Assembly (NCBI GenBank): GCA_026225945.1
Contig: JAMJFZ010002500.1
Location: 2,040,501 to 2,104,500 of the forward strand
Source of the DNA: Cricetomys ansorgei
Taxonomy: Eukaryota; Chordata; Mammalia; Rodentia; Nesomyidae
Direction of reading: 5' to 3'
Length of the DNA stretch: 64,000 nucleotides
In this document: positions 22,650 through 36,459 of the stretch, in pieces
Layout: each line of letters starts with the position of its first letter
Numbering within the stretch: the first letter of the stretch is position 1
Program-made: the position numbers and the translations under genes
The notes under the pieces: generated by a model
What the model was told of the DNA's origin: nothing
Seen by the model: only the letters and a program-made list of their open reading frames with translations
Databases searched by the model: none

Positions 22650-25600
22650 GTGGAATTGCTAGGTCTCAGGACTGTGGATAAAGAGTGACAGGACCAAGGA
22701 ACATTTGGTTACATGCTTGCATCAGCATCCCCTTTCCTGATTTAATCAGAACTGCTCGGGGTTAACGGGGTCTGGGAAGTGAAGAAGGGCTTCCTTAAAA
22801 GAAAGCTAGAGCTGTGGCATTCTGAAGCCTTGCATAGAGAGCTGAATAGCTCCCAAGGTGAAAACCAGCCAGACCATTGCAGAATGTCTGCAGAGGGTTC
22901 TTTGCACCAAGGACTGTACCACATACATGAGGAAAAGTCTTGTTGACGGTGGAACAAAAACAGAATAACAGAAAAGTCCCAAGTGAGCATTCATCTCTCC
23001 TACAGTGGGTACATATATCCTGGAAAGACCTGATTTTCCACAAGACAACTGTATCTTTGAGCAAGGCAATAAATTGAAGGTATTCATTTCTCCATAGCCC
23101 AAACTTGAATCTCTAATAGTACCCTAGGAGGAACAAGGAATCGCACTGCTTTCACAAACAATTGCAACCTAGTACTTAAGTAAACACCCTTCCTCCGTTG
23201 GCTATTTCCCATGATTGGGCTTATGAAAACTGATTTTTGGATCCATGACAGTATTTCTGTTTCACTTGTGCCCATTCTTTCATGCAAGAAAGTTTTCTAC
23301 AAAATAAAGTTATTCTATTGGTTTAATTAATGTGTGATTCTGCATATGTGAAGCACCCACCACCAGCAACCATGTTATGCTTAGGTTCTGATGGATCACT
23401 GGCCTATATTCTTGCAGTATTATGAAATTATTTATAATGAAACTGGGTTTTTTAAGAAAGAATACTGTTATTAAAAACATTAACTGCTATCAAAGGGGTG
23501 GAGGGAGACGAATCTTATTAAAAATAATCTGAGGACTTTACTGGTCTTTTGTGCTACAAATGTAGCTGGTTCCTTTTTAAGAACCTTTCAGTGAAAATGG
23601 GCTTAGATCTCAGTTTTGGAGTAACGATTAGAGACACTTGCGTTGTAGAATAAAGGAATGAAGAATTTGCAGAGAGCATGCAATGGGTGTGAGAGAAGTG
23701 AATGAAGAAAAGATAGGGAAAAAGACAGAAGTAAAGGAGCCAATCCAACAGTGAGCAGCCTATGCTTTACATAGAGGTGCCAAAACTTTGAAACACTTCG
23801 TCAGAATGCACGAACACTAGCTTATGGCTAGGAGACCAGTGTGTATTTGGCAGTGAGAATTTCTGTACCCTCTACTGCTCTAAATCACCTTTTCTAACTT
23901 GGGGTGACATCTCCTATATACCATATGTGAGAAAATTTAAGCAAAAGAAATGTAGATTGCACAACAGCATGAACTCATTAACAAGGGATAATAGTTTGCA
24001 TAGGAAGCATGTATAAACTGGATGCAGCAGGAAGCAAAGACAAGCACGAAAGCACAGACCTCTGAGAACTCAGAGACCACACAGTCGGGCTGAGTTTTCC
24101 ATATCTTTTGAAATGTAGTTGAATTTACTGAAAGGAAGATCACCCTACCTAAATACCCAGTTACACTAACAGTGATTGCACCCAACAAATGTGAAATATG
24201 GACAAACACTAATGGAATATATTTATACCAATATATAAACATTATTAATTACATAGAAATTGGCAAATAAAATGTATTCCAAAGACTTTCCTAGCCAGAT
24301 ATATCTTTATAGACTTCAAGATAAACTCATGCATAAAGCTATTGTTTAAATATTGCTTCAATTTTAGTATACAATAGATGAATACAATTGTTGTGTATGT
24401 CTAGATCCTCTTTATGGGTAGCTATGTTTGGATAAAAACAAAATATATATATATATATTTCTTAAAATAAATGTTCATTCCAAGAAATTTATGATTCTTG
24501 CCCTTATTCCAGAAAAATCAATAGTTAGATTACTTTAATCAATATTTTCATACAGTATTTATCTTATTTAGGGCAATGCCAAATGGCAATTTTCCTTGAG
24601 TTACTGTAGTCTTTGTAGAGTTTTTGTTAATTTCGATGTGCAGAAAATTTGCTTTTCTTGGGAAGTAGCAATTAAAAATGGCAAGAAAATGCTTAGTATA
24701 ATACATGATGTTGGAAATGAACCATAATTTGGGTTCCTTTGTACAAACATTGCTATGAGGTCAATCCCATAAATTATCTTTACCACAGTGTGTTATAGCA
24801 TATTTTAATTTCATCATATAGATTGCTATCACTTATATCATAATTCTTTACTATCTTCAGAAGTAATTATCTAGATTTAGTGTTACTAAAGATGTTTAGG
24901 AGTGCAATGTCTAGCTATCCCTCTCTAAGACAGAATCTGTATGTCTAAAGAGTTATAAACTGTCTCTACAGAATATAAAGCTAGAATTTTGATATATGAG
25001 TCCTTTCCTTCAGAGTTATGGCAATGCTTTTTGAATTTCTCTTATTGAATTTCTTTTATGCTAATGGAATACAACTTTGTTGCAAGCTTCATATGCAGTT
25101 TCTTTTTATTTAAGTGGAACATTTTTTTTTTGTAAAATTCTAAGCAACATTTTTTTAATCCTGTTAAAAAACCTTGTTTGATATTAGTTGGTAGTTTTCA
25201 GAAGCTTTGGATAATGAGTGACAGAATGCACCCTTTCTTGTTAGGTTGATACGGACAGTATAAATGATACTTCAATCTATTTTCTATCATGACTCACCAA
25301 TTATTTAATGATCTTGTTTGTCTTTAAGCTTGCTGAACTTGAATTTAATTAAGTTGTTCTTGCTGCCTATGGTGGTAGTGGTGGTCTTTGTCACTGTTTG
25401 TTTTGTTTTTTGAAGTAAGATCTGCTTAGCATTTCCATCTGTTTCTAGTAGTAGATTTAAGGTTAGATTTGATATGCCTTCCATCAAAATATTCTGTCTT
25501 TGGTAGATCTCAAAAAACGTTGCACGTGAAGTTTGAATTCTTCCATAGAATGTTGTAGGCACTGGCACAATTGCAGACATATATTCCAGTGACAACTTTA

Positions 25601-26190
25601 TATTATATTGTGAATCTGCTGAATTTGGGGCTAAAATTCCTACACTGGTATATTGTTTGAGTTGAAATCCTATTTTGTTCAAAATAGTTATATAATGTCA
25701 GAAAGAATACATAGCTATTTTTAATGTATTCGTTCAATAACACATGAGAGATTTAGTTTTTCTTTGTTATAAAATTCTCTGACTTCAATAATGTGACTTT
25801 TTTGAGACCAAAATTTTTAATTTTTTGTTTTTGAATTGACAATTTGAGTTAAATAATTCCCCTTTTCATTCTCACTGTTTTGATTAGCAATTAAATAATT
25901 ATTTCAGTAAAGGATAGGAAGTTACAGAGATCTATTTTAATCTGATCAAGCTAAGGCGTTAGTAAGAAAAATTTTCTTCTCTATATGTATTATTTTTACA
26001 AACAATCAAATCTTTAGGAAATTAAGAATATGTAATTCCTTCATCACAATTTTACATATCATAAATATGCTAATTTCTACTATTTATAGTTTTAAATAAA
26101 AATCATCCACTTTTTATTTTTTTGTAGTTTTTAAAAGTGAACTCAATTTTATTTTCTAATTATTTTTTAACATTTTATTTTTAGTTTATA
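22650..26190. other. Intergenic stretch, very AT-rich
   Basis: No supportable gene. A 125-codon minus-strand frame at 25305-25682 has no recognised family. A short (TA)n run occurs near 24443-24460. Confidence 0.45.
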
Positions 26191-26194
26191 TGTA

Positions 26195-26378
26195 TTTTGA
26201 TTGCATGCTTTTCTGTACATCACATGCATGCTGTGCCCATGGAGGCCAGAAGAGGGCACCGGATCTCGTGGGACTAGAATTACAGACAGCTGTGAGCTGC
26301 CTTGGTGCTGGTAATTGAACCCAGCTCTCCTAGAAGAGCAGCCAGTGCTCTTAGGACTGAACTATCTCTCCAGCCCCA
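26195..26378 (-). repeat. B3/B2-family SINE
   Basis: The minus strand begins GGGGCTGGAGAGATAGTTCA and continues with the family's GGAGAGCTGGGTTCAATTAC-type body. The tail lies toward 26195. Confidence 0.9.
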
Positions 26379-26674
26379 TTTTAAATCTCTAAACTTTACC
26401 AATCACAATCTTGAATTCATCCTCATTGCTTGAGGAATTTTTTTAAAAAAAAACCGTTTTCTTTCAAAATATACAAAATTTGAATGTATCTTCATTAAAA
26501 AGCAAACTAAAGGAAATATAAAATAGTTGGTCAACAGAATTTCTTTTGTGTGTTTTAAAAGGCTATTTTTACTTCAAAATACTTAATAGTAAACATTTAA
26601 GGCAAAATTATGTTAAACTAAAATTTTTACTTTCAGTATTTTAAAACTTTACTAATATCACTTCAACTATTTTT

Positions 26675-26895
26675 TAAAGATTTGGACTTGGCTCTGCAGG
26701 TAAAAGCACTTACCATCAAGCTCTGTAACCTCAGTCTGATTCCCTAAACTCGCAAGGACCAGGAGAACTGATTTCTGAAAGTTGTTCTTTGACCACCATA
26801 AACTTACTGTGATACAAACATGTCCACACACATACACATACACACATACACACACACACACACACACAATATAAAATAAATGAATGTCTAAAATT
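26675..26895 (+). repeat. B2/B3-family SINE with (CA)n tail
   Basis: The head GGACTTGGCTCTGCAGGTAA, the body AAGCACTTACCATCAAGCTC and a CA-rich then ATAAAATAAATGAATG tail match the tRNA-derived rodent SINE layout. Confidence 0.82.
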
Positions 26896-26899
26896 TTTA

Positions 26900-27160
26900 T
26901 TGGGGAACTGGATCATATTTCTGCAGTAAGAGCACTTGTTGCTCTTCTGGGGGACCCAGATTTGATTCCTATCATACAGATGGTGGCTCACAACTGTCTG
27001 TAACTCCTACTCCAGCAGATCTGATACCCTCTTTATGGTCTCCTTGGGTACCAGCTATGTTCACAGTGCACAGATGTGCAGGCATATGGTTCACAGAAAT
27101 ACTTGCAGACGAAACACACATACATATATAATAATAAAATATTTTTAAAATAAACAAAAA
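26900..27160 (+). repeat. B2/B3-family SINE, adjacent same-strand copy
   Basis: TTGGGGAACTGGATCATATT, AGAGCACTTGTTGCTCTTCT, GGTGGCTCACAACTGTCTGT and an ATAATAAAATATTTTT tail. It follows the preceding SINE directly. Confidence 0.88.
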
Positions 27161-27914
27161 AGTATTAAATTACTCATAATTAGAACATACAATGTGCATA
27201 TGTTTTAAAAGAAATAATGTCATCTTTTTTAATGATATGCATATATTATTGGCTACAAATACCTATACATGAGATTAATATGAATTATTTAAGATTGCAA
27301 AACATTCTCATCTTCCATGTGCAACCTGTGCAAGTCAGTGAGTCTCTGTGGAATCAGTAATTGGAATGCAAGAAAAGACAAGGAAATGGACAGTTGACGC
27401 TACTGGGAAATGCTAATCTTCCGTACAAGAACTCAGTGCAGTCACATTATCTACGAGGACAAATTTGATAAGTTAATTAATTTGTTTTTTGCTGTTCAGA
27501 GCTTCTGCCATTCAAACTTTCCCTGTGCTGGGGATTATCCATCTCATAGCACCTACCCACCAACTCCATTATATTTGTACACAATTGCCCTTTGTTTTGA
27601 GAACAAGGACACGAGATGTGAAGAAACATTTCTCTGGAGGAGTGAAAGGTGTTATCAGCACAGATGTTAGGGTTTTGCTTCCTTAGGCCAGCCACTATTA
27701 GAGACTGGATCCCAAGGGCAGAGGCATATTGTGTGTGCTTTAAGAAATTCAGTTTTAGCTGTTTATGTTGTACAGATCCCCCTAAAATGTGGGACCCATT
27801 ACTTTGCTCAACTTAAAACATGTCCCTGACGCTAGCATTTATTTTTTAATGTTTGCATGCCAACGATATCAGAAGTTAAGCTTATTAGCATATGCATCAG
27901 TGCTGACAAGGTAT

Positions 27915-28350
27915 ATTAGCTCCATCTCTGGTCATTGTAAACAAATACCTGACAAAAACTTAAATTAAGGAAAGATTTATTTGCTCATGGTTTCAGAGGT
28001 TGAGTCCATCATAGTGGGAAGGGCATGGAGGACCTAGGGAATTCAAAGTGGGAGGACAAGAAGCATAGAAGGCATAGGCTATGGGTCTAGGATAAAACAT
28101 AGTCACCAAGGACACATTCCCAGTGACCTATTTCCTTTGCAGGCTCTACCTCTTACTTTATCCTTATCGGCTCCTACTAATACCATCGTATTCTGAATCT
28201 ATCAATGGAACAAAGCATCCATTATGTCAGAGCCCTCTGGATCTACCTAACTATCTCTGGAATGCCCCCCCCCATACAAATCTGAAAACTGTTTCTTTTT
28301 CCAGCCAATTGACAGGCAAGTTAACTATCATAGAACCTTTTGTGGCTGCT
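27915..28350 (+). mobile_element. URR1-like non-autonomous hAT element (diverged)
   Basis: CAAATACCTGACAAAAACTTA, AAAGATTTATTTGCTCATGG, TTTCAGAGGTTGAGTCCATC and CACATTCCCAGTGACCTATTTCC resemble the rodent URR1 consensus as remembered. Termini are not clearly resolved. Confidence 0.6.
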
Positions 28351-28359
28351 GTTATTGTT

Positions 28360-29930
28360 GTTGTTATGGACGTTGGTGGGTAACTTTTTCTTCTTCATTC
28401 ACTTCCATTTTGGGTGGATTTTGTTGTTTTTAAACGGAACAATTGCACCTGGTGGTTTTTCAGAGTTGCCTTTGCCTAAAAAATGATGATTAGTTCAGAA
28501 ATGGACACATGGCCCAACAAGGACAGAGTTTTCCAGGGATCGTATAGTTTCTGAGGTTTGTCTAATTCAAAATTGTCAATGCTGAAGATCATGGAAGCCT
28601 AGACACAACAAAGACTACTTTTGTCATAGACTAGAAAGTGCTCAAGGAGAGGAGAACACAATTAGGAGAATAAAAGAGCCAAGAGATTAAAAGAAAGACA
28701 CCGTATTAGTGGCTGGAGCCACAGCGCCCAACCTCACCTGCTGTGAATTGCTGAGTTCCATAAGCAACGGCATTCTCTCAGTCTTGTCATCTTTCTGTTA
28801 TCTAGTCCAGGTGACATTTTTCCCACTTACAACCAAAATATTCCAACTAAGGCATAACCTTCCCTCCTGTCTTCTGATTTTGTTCCTTTTGTATTTCATG
28901 TCAACAGTTTCAGCACAGCTTCCCCCATCCAAGTCCCTGTGACACTAGATAAAAGACTGAATGAATGTTTTTGCTGTTCTATGCCACACAGGCAGAGAAT
29001 CTGCTCTACCCTCTGCCCATTGTTTCTTTGATATGTGTGCTATTGTGTTTACAGTTGCAAGAAAGGAAGTATTGGCTCATAAAGTTCACATGATTTGCCC
29101 AATATGAGTACCTACGAAGCAACTGTGGCAAGATTTGCAGCCGGATCTGACTGATACCCAAACCCTAACTTTTGTACACTGACCAAATCCCCAGTTAAGA
29201 AATAAAACTAGTGTTGTTAGCTGCCTGTTGTTTTTAGATCTCCTTGATCAAGTTGTCTTCCCTATCATCTTTCTCTCCACAGCTGCTGAATTCTCTCTGA
29301 CCACTGTATCTCTCCCATTTACATCTCTCAGAGAGATTATCGATCCCTCTAGTATTCGAAAAATCATTTTAATAATGAGATGTTTTGGTTTGGCATTTCA
29401 AACATTTTTGTGCTAGATTTCAGAACTCTTCTTAGTAGCCCCAGCACGAAGTGTGAACCCTGGCACGTAGTGGGTGTTGGATGTGTGCTCACATGTTGAA
29501 GGTTTCTCTGAACCGTCAATTGCTTGTTCTTTCAATCACTATGTAAAAATGACTACTGTATTTGCCTTGAATTTTTCATTTTCTTGAGGAAACTTCCTTA
29601 ATCCTTTTGGTTCTTCTGGTTGAACCTGTTCCAGATGAACAGTGTTTAGCTCACTGTAGTCTTTATACATGTGAAAATCTGCCTCCCTCAGAAGATTAAT
29701 GTGATACTCATTTGCAGAATGGCTGAGGGGAAAAGAAGCAGATAGCAAACAGACCGATGATGTTCTGCCAGAGGAAGAAGCCATGAGTTTATCACAGGCC
29801 TTATCAATGTATGGCAATTATTCATTTGCTTATCTCTCCTCTTAGACTGTAATCCCCACAAGAACAGATACAACATTTGTCTTGTTCATTAATTTTTTTG
29901 AAAGCACAGCACAAAGCACACAAGTTCACA
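28360..29930. other. Intergenic stretch, nothing recognised
   Basis: Only short chance frames; no repeat or exon assigned. Confidence 0.4.
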
Positions 29931-29939
29931 ACTGATACT

Positions 29940-30175
29940 AAGTGCATCCGCTTTCAGGCCACACTGCTTAGGCTCAAATTCTAGCTGAGCCACATGTAAG
30001 CTTTATGGTCTTAGCAAGCCACATGATTCCATATTTAAGTTCCTTGGTTTTAAATGGGGAATAGCTTCCATTCCCCCATCATATAGTCACTACGTAGGTT
30101 AAGTTAGGTAGACTATGGAATGTGCCTGGAATGCTGATCTGTGCACATTAAGTGTTCAAAACCACCAGTTGTTCC
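29940..30175 (+). repeat. MIR SINE
   Basis: CTTAGGCTCAAATTCTAGCT, AAGCCACATGATTCCATATT, AAATGGGGAATAGCTTCC and GTGCCTGGAATGCTG follow MIR order on the plus strand. Confidence 0.8.
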
Positions 30176-30179
30176 TCAG

Positions 30180-32650
30180 TAAATACTTTTAAATGAATTG
30201 GTTATAGAATCCAGACCTTTTCTCTGTCTGTCCTTAAAAAGCCATACATACAAGTCTGATAATGTTCCCCACAATTAACCAACACTGTAGCCAGGAAATG
30301 GCCAATGATACATTCACTTCCTTTGCATGAACAGCTTTCTCACTCAGGAGTCCAATAATACTGTACCTATTGTGCTTGCTAGAACTTGCAAGTTCTCTCA
30401 GACACTTTACCAACTCATTAGGGAAATCTCTGATGTAGACAGCATAAAGTCACCAGGTTGGAATCAGATTCCAGATTGCTAGCTTTGGCTTCAAAATGAA
30501 GAACAGACCTGAGGGCAAACAGAGAGGACATTGTATCCTCAATGACCCAGGACAGTAAATAAAATAGCTCTAGAATTGGAGATGAATGGGCAGAGAATAA
30601 AAGTTAAAAGTAAGAAGCAGAATGGGGATAATCATACAGATTTGCTTTTTGTACCAGCAAATGCCAAGTTGAAATAAAACTGTACTTAAAATTATTCACC
30701 CAGATAGCATTTGCATCTGGAGAGCCTTGTCCATTGCAGTAAAGTGACTTTGTACTCTGCAACAGCTGTGGGGAGAAGAGCAGAACTGAAGAAATGAAGG
30801 GGCAGAAAGCCAGTCCTAGGGCATGGTCTTTAGAGGAGTGACTCCCCTCACCTTATGGAACAGTCATAGAAATGTGTTCAGTGGCAAAAGTGGCCATAGA
30901 GCTTTCTGTCCAGAAGCTGCTCTGGGCAGCTGTGATATCACGTGTGTATGGAAATCAGATAGTTTTACCAGTCCAGATGGACACCACCTGTTCCTGTGCC
31001 AACATCTTACACTCGCGGGCATGGGATGGTAGCCAAAAGGTTATGTCCTGACTGAGCGGTCACTGTGGAGCGGAGCTCTGTCACTGAGCAGCATGGGTCT
31101 CTGCGTAGCCTTGCTTCTTCTCTTTTGGTGTGAAGCAGCTCACCACACAGGCACTCACGAACAAGCACCATACCTCCCTTCTCCGCCATATCCAAGATGC
31201 TCTCCAGTCTAAACGAGAGTCTCTCTCTTCTTCCAGATAAATCTTTCTTCCTGGCTTGTAATCACGACAACACACAATGAAGATTTGTTTAAAGAGCTGA
31301 TTCATTGATTACTTATTTAATGAAAAGGTCACTTCTTGAGTTAATTGTGGTTTCTGTATGAAAGATTTAGCCTATCCTTAGTCTAGCTTACTCAAAGATA
31401 AAGTTTCCCCTTCTCTTAGAGTCAAGGAGCCTTGGGAAACTGGTACACAACATACACAACATCTAGGGCCCTATGTATCCAGGATACATTTACAGACACT
31501 CCAAATGCAGGAGAAAATAATTGCAGTATGTCTGATCTTCATTGTCTTCCCAAAGAACATTTAAGAAACTCTCATTCAAAATTCAAAGCATTTCTGGCTT
31601 TAATCCAGCCTTCAGTAAACACCACTGTTCCTTATGCTTTGTTATTTTGCATTAAGCATCAGCCTATTTTAGAACCTCCTCTCCAGTGCCCTACCTCTTC
31701 AGGGGCTCTGTGCTAGCACCCTAAATTCCTGTCAAAGCACATATCTTATCTGAATCACCAGAAAGCCACTATCATCCAGGAAAATAGTTTAAACTATTTT
31801 ATCAGATGGGTTTCAGCCACTTACAAAAACCAAAGTAACAGCCTTAGAATGTCACCATTAGTTAAGGTTTTTCTGGACCCCCCCCAAATGAACAGCCCTT
31901 AAAGGGATATTTTTCAACATGCTCAAGTGTGCTAAATTAAAAACAGAAAAATACTTTAAGAGAACAGGGTAAAACCAACCCATACACAGTGAAATTTATT
32001 CTTCACTCAGAAGTGGCCATCAGATGTTGAGAAGGTACAATGTGTGTTCTTAGATGTTCTGTGCCGCCAGACAAATGAAAGAATACAGGCAGAGCGGTGA
32101 GGTCCTCCTTGTCCTCTTCTACAAGAAGCATTATATAAAGAGTTGCACACGTCTCATGCCAACTTAGAGGAAACAGTTTAATGATTAGGAAATAGATCCC
32201 ACCAGGAGCTCAACTCATCAATCAACAAAGAACTACCCTGCATCGTGTAATTACATCTAAGCCTAGCTAAGAATTCTAAGTCCTACAATCACACAACAGT
32301 TTTCAGTTCCCTACTTTGAAAATTCTGTAGCCTTACTCAGGCCACGTAAACTTCTGGGGCATGTCTTTAACAGCACGGCGAAACGTCTGAACGGGAAAAT
32401 CAAAGTTTGTCACGAGTGCGGAAAGTGTGTGTACATGATGTCATTTGTAGTTTAATGTCCTGAGCAGCCAACTAAGAAAAAAAAGCTGGTCCAAATATTC
32501 AAGATGCACTTGATGCGTACCTTTCCTTTTCACTGTTGCTGCCTCTGGTGACCTTCTGCCTGGATCGGTTGAGGACCTTCGTCAGAGCGGTAGGATTGTT
32601 TACATAAAGCACTGTGCTCCAGTTTGTGAAGTGTTGCTGTGGTAGAAGAG
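30180..32650. other. Intergenic stretch, nothing recognised as gene
   Basis: Short frames only on both strands. Some moderate-GC sequence near 30800-31250, but no exon with plausible splice sites and family similarity. Confidence 0.4.
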
Positions 32651-32654
32651 GGCA

Positions 32655-32890
32655 TAATGATCTGACAGCCTGGAGTCCAGAGGCCAAAGCATCTGGATTT
32701 AGGAGAGCCTCAACTGCTTCCCAGCCGCATAACCTTGGATGATTATTGGTACTCTGGCGTTGCCTATTAGAAAAGGGATATGCAGGATTGCTTACTACAT
32801 AGGGTTACTGTGGATGAATACATCTGAGCATTTAGACAGTGGCACAGACCATGGCAAGCACTCAGAGAGTTTTAACTATAACATTAATGA
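32655..32890 (+). repeat. MIR SINE
   Basis: AGCCTGGAGTCCAGAGGCCA, ACCTTGGATGATTATTGGTA, AAAAGGGATATGCAGGATTG and ACATAGGGTTACTGTGGATG fit a diverged MIR. Confidence 0.75.
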
Positions 32891-32894
32891 CAAC

Positions 32895-34821
32895 TATCGT
32901 GCCCATTGATTTTCAAGAAGCTAAATAGCCATTTGAATTGGCCCTGAAGACGCGGCACCTGGAGGATAAGATTAGTCACATGCATTATCAAAGGTCACTA
33001 CACTAAGAGCCCTGTGCTGAAACAGGACGCTAGGAATTCTAATTTCAAATATATGGACCTGTCCATACAGTTTCCTTGTTAAGGCAAGGGCGGAAGAATT
33101 TGACCACTGACTGCTCTGGCAGGCTTCACCTCATCAGAACTCTGCCTCCTAGGGTGTCATATACCCCAGTGCCAAATCAGCTATCTCCAGATCTTCTACT
33201 TGAGAACTCGTAGGCAGGGCTAACAGCTACATAATTTTCTGTGTGGGCATCAACTGGTATATTATCTTCCAAAGACATCTGCCCTTACTACTGTCTCTTC
33301 GCTGGAAGTAATTACTCTATTCTTTTGACAGCCACATCACTTTATGTCTATCTCTTCACAGCGTTATTCACTTCCCAGCATACATTATGGCATCCTGCAT
33401 ACTTATCTGCTTTGGTACACTGTTCCCTCCATGCATAAAGAGTTCACGTCTTACTCATATGGCATCTGACTATGCACGCTGTAAGTATCTGTTAGTTGGA
33501 TGGAAGAATGAATGAGAGCATGAATAAATGCACAGTTGCAGTATTTGGTATCAAAATTAAGGGCCTGCAAAGAGATAGAATACAGCCCAAGTAAACTTTC
33601 AATGGTGAAAATGTACCTAGCATTGCACCATTACAGGTAAACTGTAACATATACTATACTCTCTTAAAAACTTCAGACATGTAAGAATTATACTCAATGT
33701 AATTGTATCTAGTTGGAGGGACAGGAAAGGATATAGGAGCATAAGGCTGTCCTCAAGTCAAAATGCTCTTCCAAAAACTCATTTAAGCTGCACATATGAA
33801 GTTGGAAATATATCATCTTACGGAAGCATTACCATACATTTTATGCCCTGTTTCCAGCATTGCTCTATAATATTTTTCCAAAGTCAAAGAGAAAAAAGAT
33901 ATTAGGATTTATCTGGTCAAATTCCCGTTTTATAGAAAAAACAGTGAGGCTTTCTCAAGATCACATATTGAATAAGCTGCAACTATAATTCTTCTTTTAT
34001 TGGCACTCAGTGATAATCACAGAAAATTCAGCCATCAAAAGAGTGACCTACACATGCATAAGTCCCTATCAAATGCCTGCCATGTGGCAGACACTGCATC
34101 ATTGCTGACTTCTTCCTCTCCTTTTGCCTCCTCCCAGTTTCATCGTTCTGCTTTTGTGGCCCAGATATTCTTCCAACATCATCTCCCTAGCCATCCAATG
34201 GCTTCCCTAGTGCAGGTCATTCTTATCTGACCAATTACAGACACTTCATAATTTGCTCCCTTGAGCCCTTTGCATCAACAATCTTCAAAGTGATTTTCCT
34301 ATGATTTCTTTTTAATTAAATTAAATAAAACTTTGCTCATCTTATTTCTCTGATTAAAAACAGTCTTTGAGTCCACACTGCAGTCTGACTTAAACCCATG
34401 CTCTTTTACTCCTTCTAGAAAATTCTCACTGTTTTAATAGCCCCCCAACTCTCCTGTCGCCCTCTGCCTCCCACTCTTGCCGTCTTGCCACTCCCTGTCT
34501 AGACCAAGGCACCATCCCTCCCTATACAGGCTCATTTTCTTGCCTTTTCCAGAGTCCTTAATTCCATTCTGCTTACCAGGAGAGGTCCTGACCTTTGGTA
34601 ACAGATGTATCCACTTCCATCTGTCTCTAAATTGCTCACTTCATCTTCTAAAACTAAAAATAGGTTCTTAAATTCTTTCTCCACCATATGATGACAGAAG
34701 AAAATTCAACAGAATCTTTCTATTACTTTATTATGGGATCTGAAATTTCCTAGTCTTGGTATGACCAGAAGCTTTGCTTATGAGAGCCAAAGTAGTCTAC
34801 AACACAAACAAATCCCAAAGA

Positions 34822-34856
<35 letters not shown>

Positions 34857-35620
34857 CAACAACAGCAACAAAGAGGCCATCAATTTAACAATGAGACAGG
34901 GAAAACACGTAACATGGGACGGGATGGGGAGAGGAAAGACAAATAGTGAAATTGTATTTTGATTTAAAATATATATTAAATAGCAAAGTAACAAAGAAGA
35001 TTACTTAACAGACAATCTGGTTAAGTAATGTCATGTCTTATGCCACACCCCATGAAATCTACACCTTTAATCACTAAGAAAACTTTTACATATTACAGAA
35101 GCTCTGGTTAAAATAAGTAGATCACATAAAAATGGGGGAGAAAATGGTGGATAGTATTTCAAGGCTGAAACCAGATTGCTTCCATTGACTCGAAGTTTTC
35201 AAGGAACAAGAATGATCAGGGTTCAAATGTTGATTGGTCAACTAAGGAAGACATTGCTAGAAAAAGATTCTACAGAAGGCCCAACTGGAACGTCTCTCCA
35301 GTAGGCATAACTTTAGACAGCCAACTCTCCTGTCAACCACCCCAAGTTTTTTTGGTGTCAGTCTCCTGCTTGGTCTGGTACATGACTGCCTCAGAGACTC
35401 AGGCAGGACCGTGAAGTTCTTCCCTCTTTCTTTTCTTCAAATCTTCTCACCTTTTCTTTCAGACATTTCCCCAACAAAACAAATCTATTCTTCTTTCAGG
35501 CTCTTGTCTGAAGTACCCAAAGACTGTAGCAAACTAATTTCCTCTGTTCAGCTTTGAAAGCAAAGGCTAATCAAAGATGAAGGGAATCTAAGCTTCATTT
35601 TGCATAGCAGAGATATCCTT
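32895..35620. other. Intergenic stretch with a CA microsatellite
   Basis: Contains (AC)n at 34824-34854 and a possible MIR-like scrap near 33900. No gene seen. Confidence 0.45.
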
Positions 35621-35627
35621 CTGTCTT

Positions 35628-36455
35628 AGTTAGGGTTTATATCGCTGCAAAGAGTCACCATGACCATGGCAACTTTTATAAAAGAATAGATTTAACTGGG
35701 AAAGACTTACTGTGAAAGGACAAGAACAAAGCAGCCAAACTTTAGTCAGGCTTCTGAGAGCACCAAAACTGTGTAGGCCCAAGTCAGGGGCAAGGTGACT
35801 CAGAAGTTTCTGGAACTAGGATAAGACAGACAGTTTCTGGGACAAACAAGATATGGACCTCCGACTGACAGCCTTGGGCTGGGAGTTTCCCCCACCCGCA
35901 CTGACTAAAACCCTGAGCTTGCATTTTCTAGGAGCCAGCAACCTTGCTGTATGCCAGCACCAATCAGTTTGAGGGTTGGTGCCCACATGACTGTGTAGCC
36001 AATAGAATGTGCCTGGTACCCTGTTGCTGGGCTCTGCCTTTGAAAAGCATATATAAACCATGCTTGGAGTGTGCTCATTGTCACTCCCACCTGCCACACC
36101 TGAGGAATCTGTGGGAGCAGACCCCAAGGCGTTGGAAATAAACCTCCTGCTTTTGCGTCGATCTCGAGTCCTGGTGATTTCTCAGGGGTCTCCTTCCGTC
36201 TGCCCCTAACAACAGATCAGAGGTTTAGTTCATTATTGTTGTTGCAGGAAGCATGACAGTATACAGGCAGACATGGTGCTGAAGAAGTAGCTGAGAGTTC
36301 TACATCTGGATCAACAGGCAGCAGGAAGAGAGAGTGATACTGGGCCTGACTTGAGTAGTTGAATCTCAAATCCACCCCCAGTGACACACTTCCTCCAACA
36401 AGGCCAGACCTATTCCAACAATGGGCCTATAGATTTCATTCAAACCACCACACTC
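35628..36455 (+). mobile_element. URR1-like hAT element split by a solo LTR
   Basis: The left part (TTAGTTAGGGTTTATATCGC, AGAGTCACCATGACCATGGC) and the right part (GCAGACATGGTGCTGAAGAA, TGACACACTTCCTCCAACAA, CATTCAAACCACCAC) are the two halves of one rodent URR1-like element. They are separated by the LTR at 35711-36211. Confidence 0.78.
35711..36211 (+). mobile_element. Solo LTR of an endogenous retrovirus (ERV1/gamma-like)
   Basis: About 501 bp starting TGTGAAAGG and ending CCCCTAACA. It has an ordered promoter layout: CCAATCAG-type box (35963), TATATAAACC (36052), AATAAA (36137-36142) followed by CTCCTGCTTTTGCG, and a GT-rich end. No internal viral genes, primer-binding site or second LTR follow; the URR1 sequence resumes at once. 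A clear target-site duplication is not seen, perhaps through decay. The class assignment rests on the general LTR layout and is tentative. Confidence 0.7.
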
Positions 36456-36459
36456 TCTA

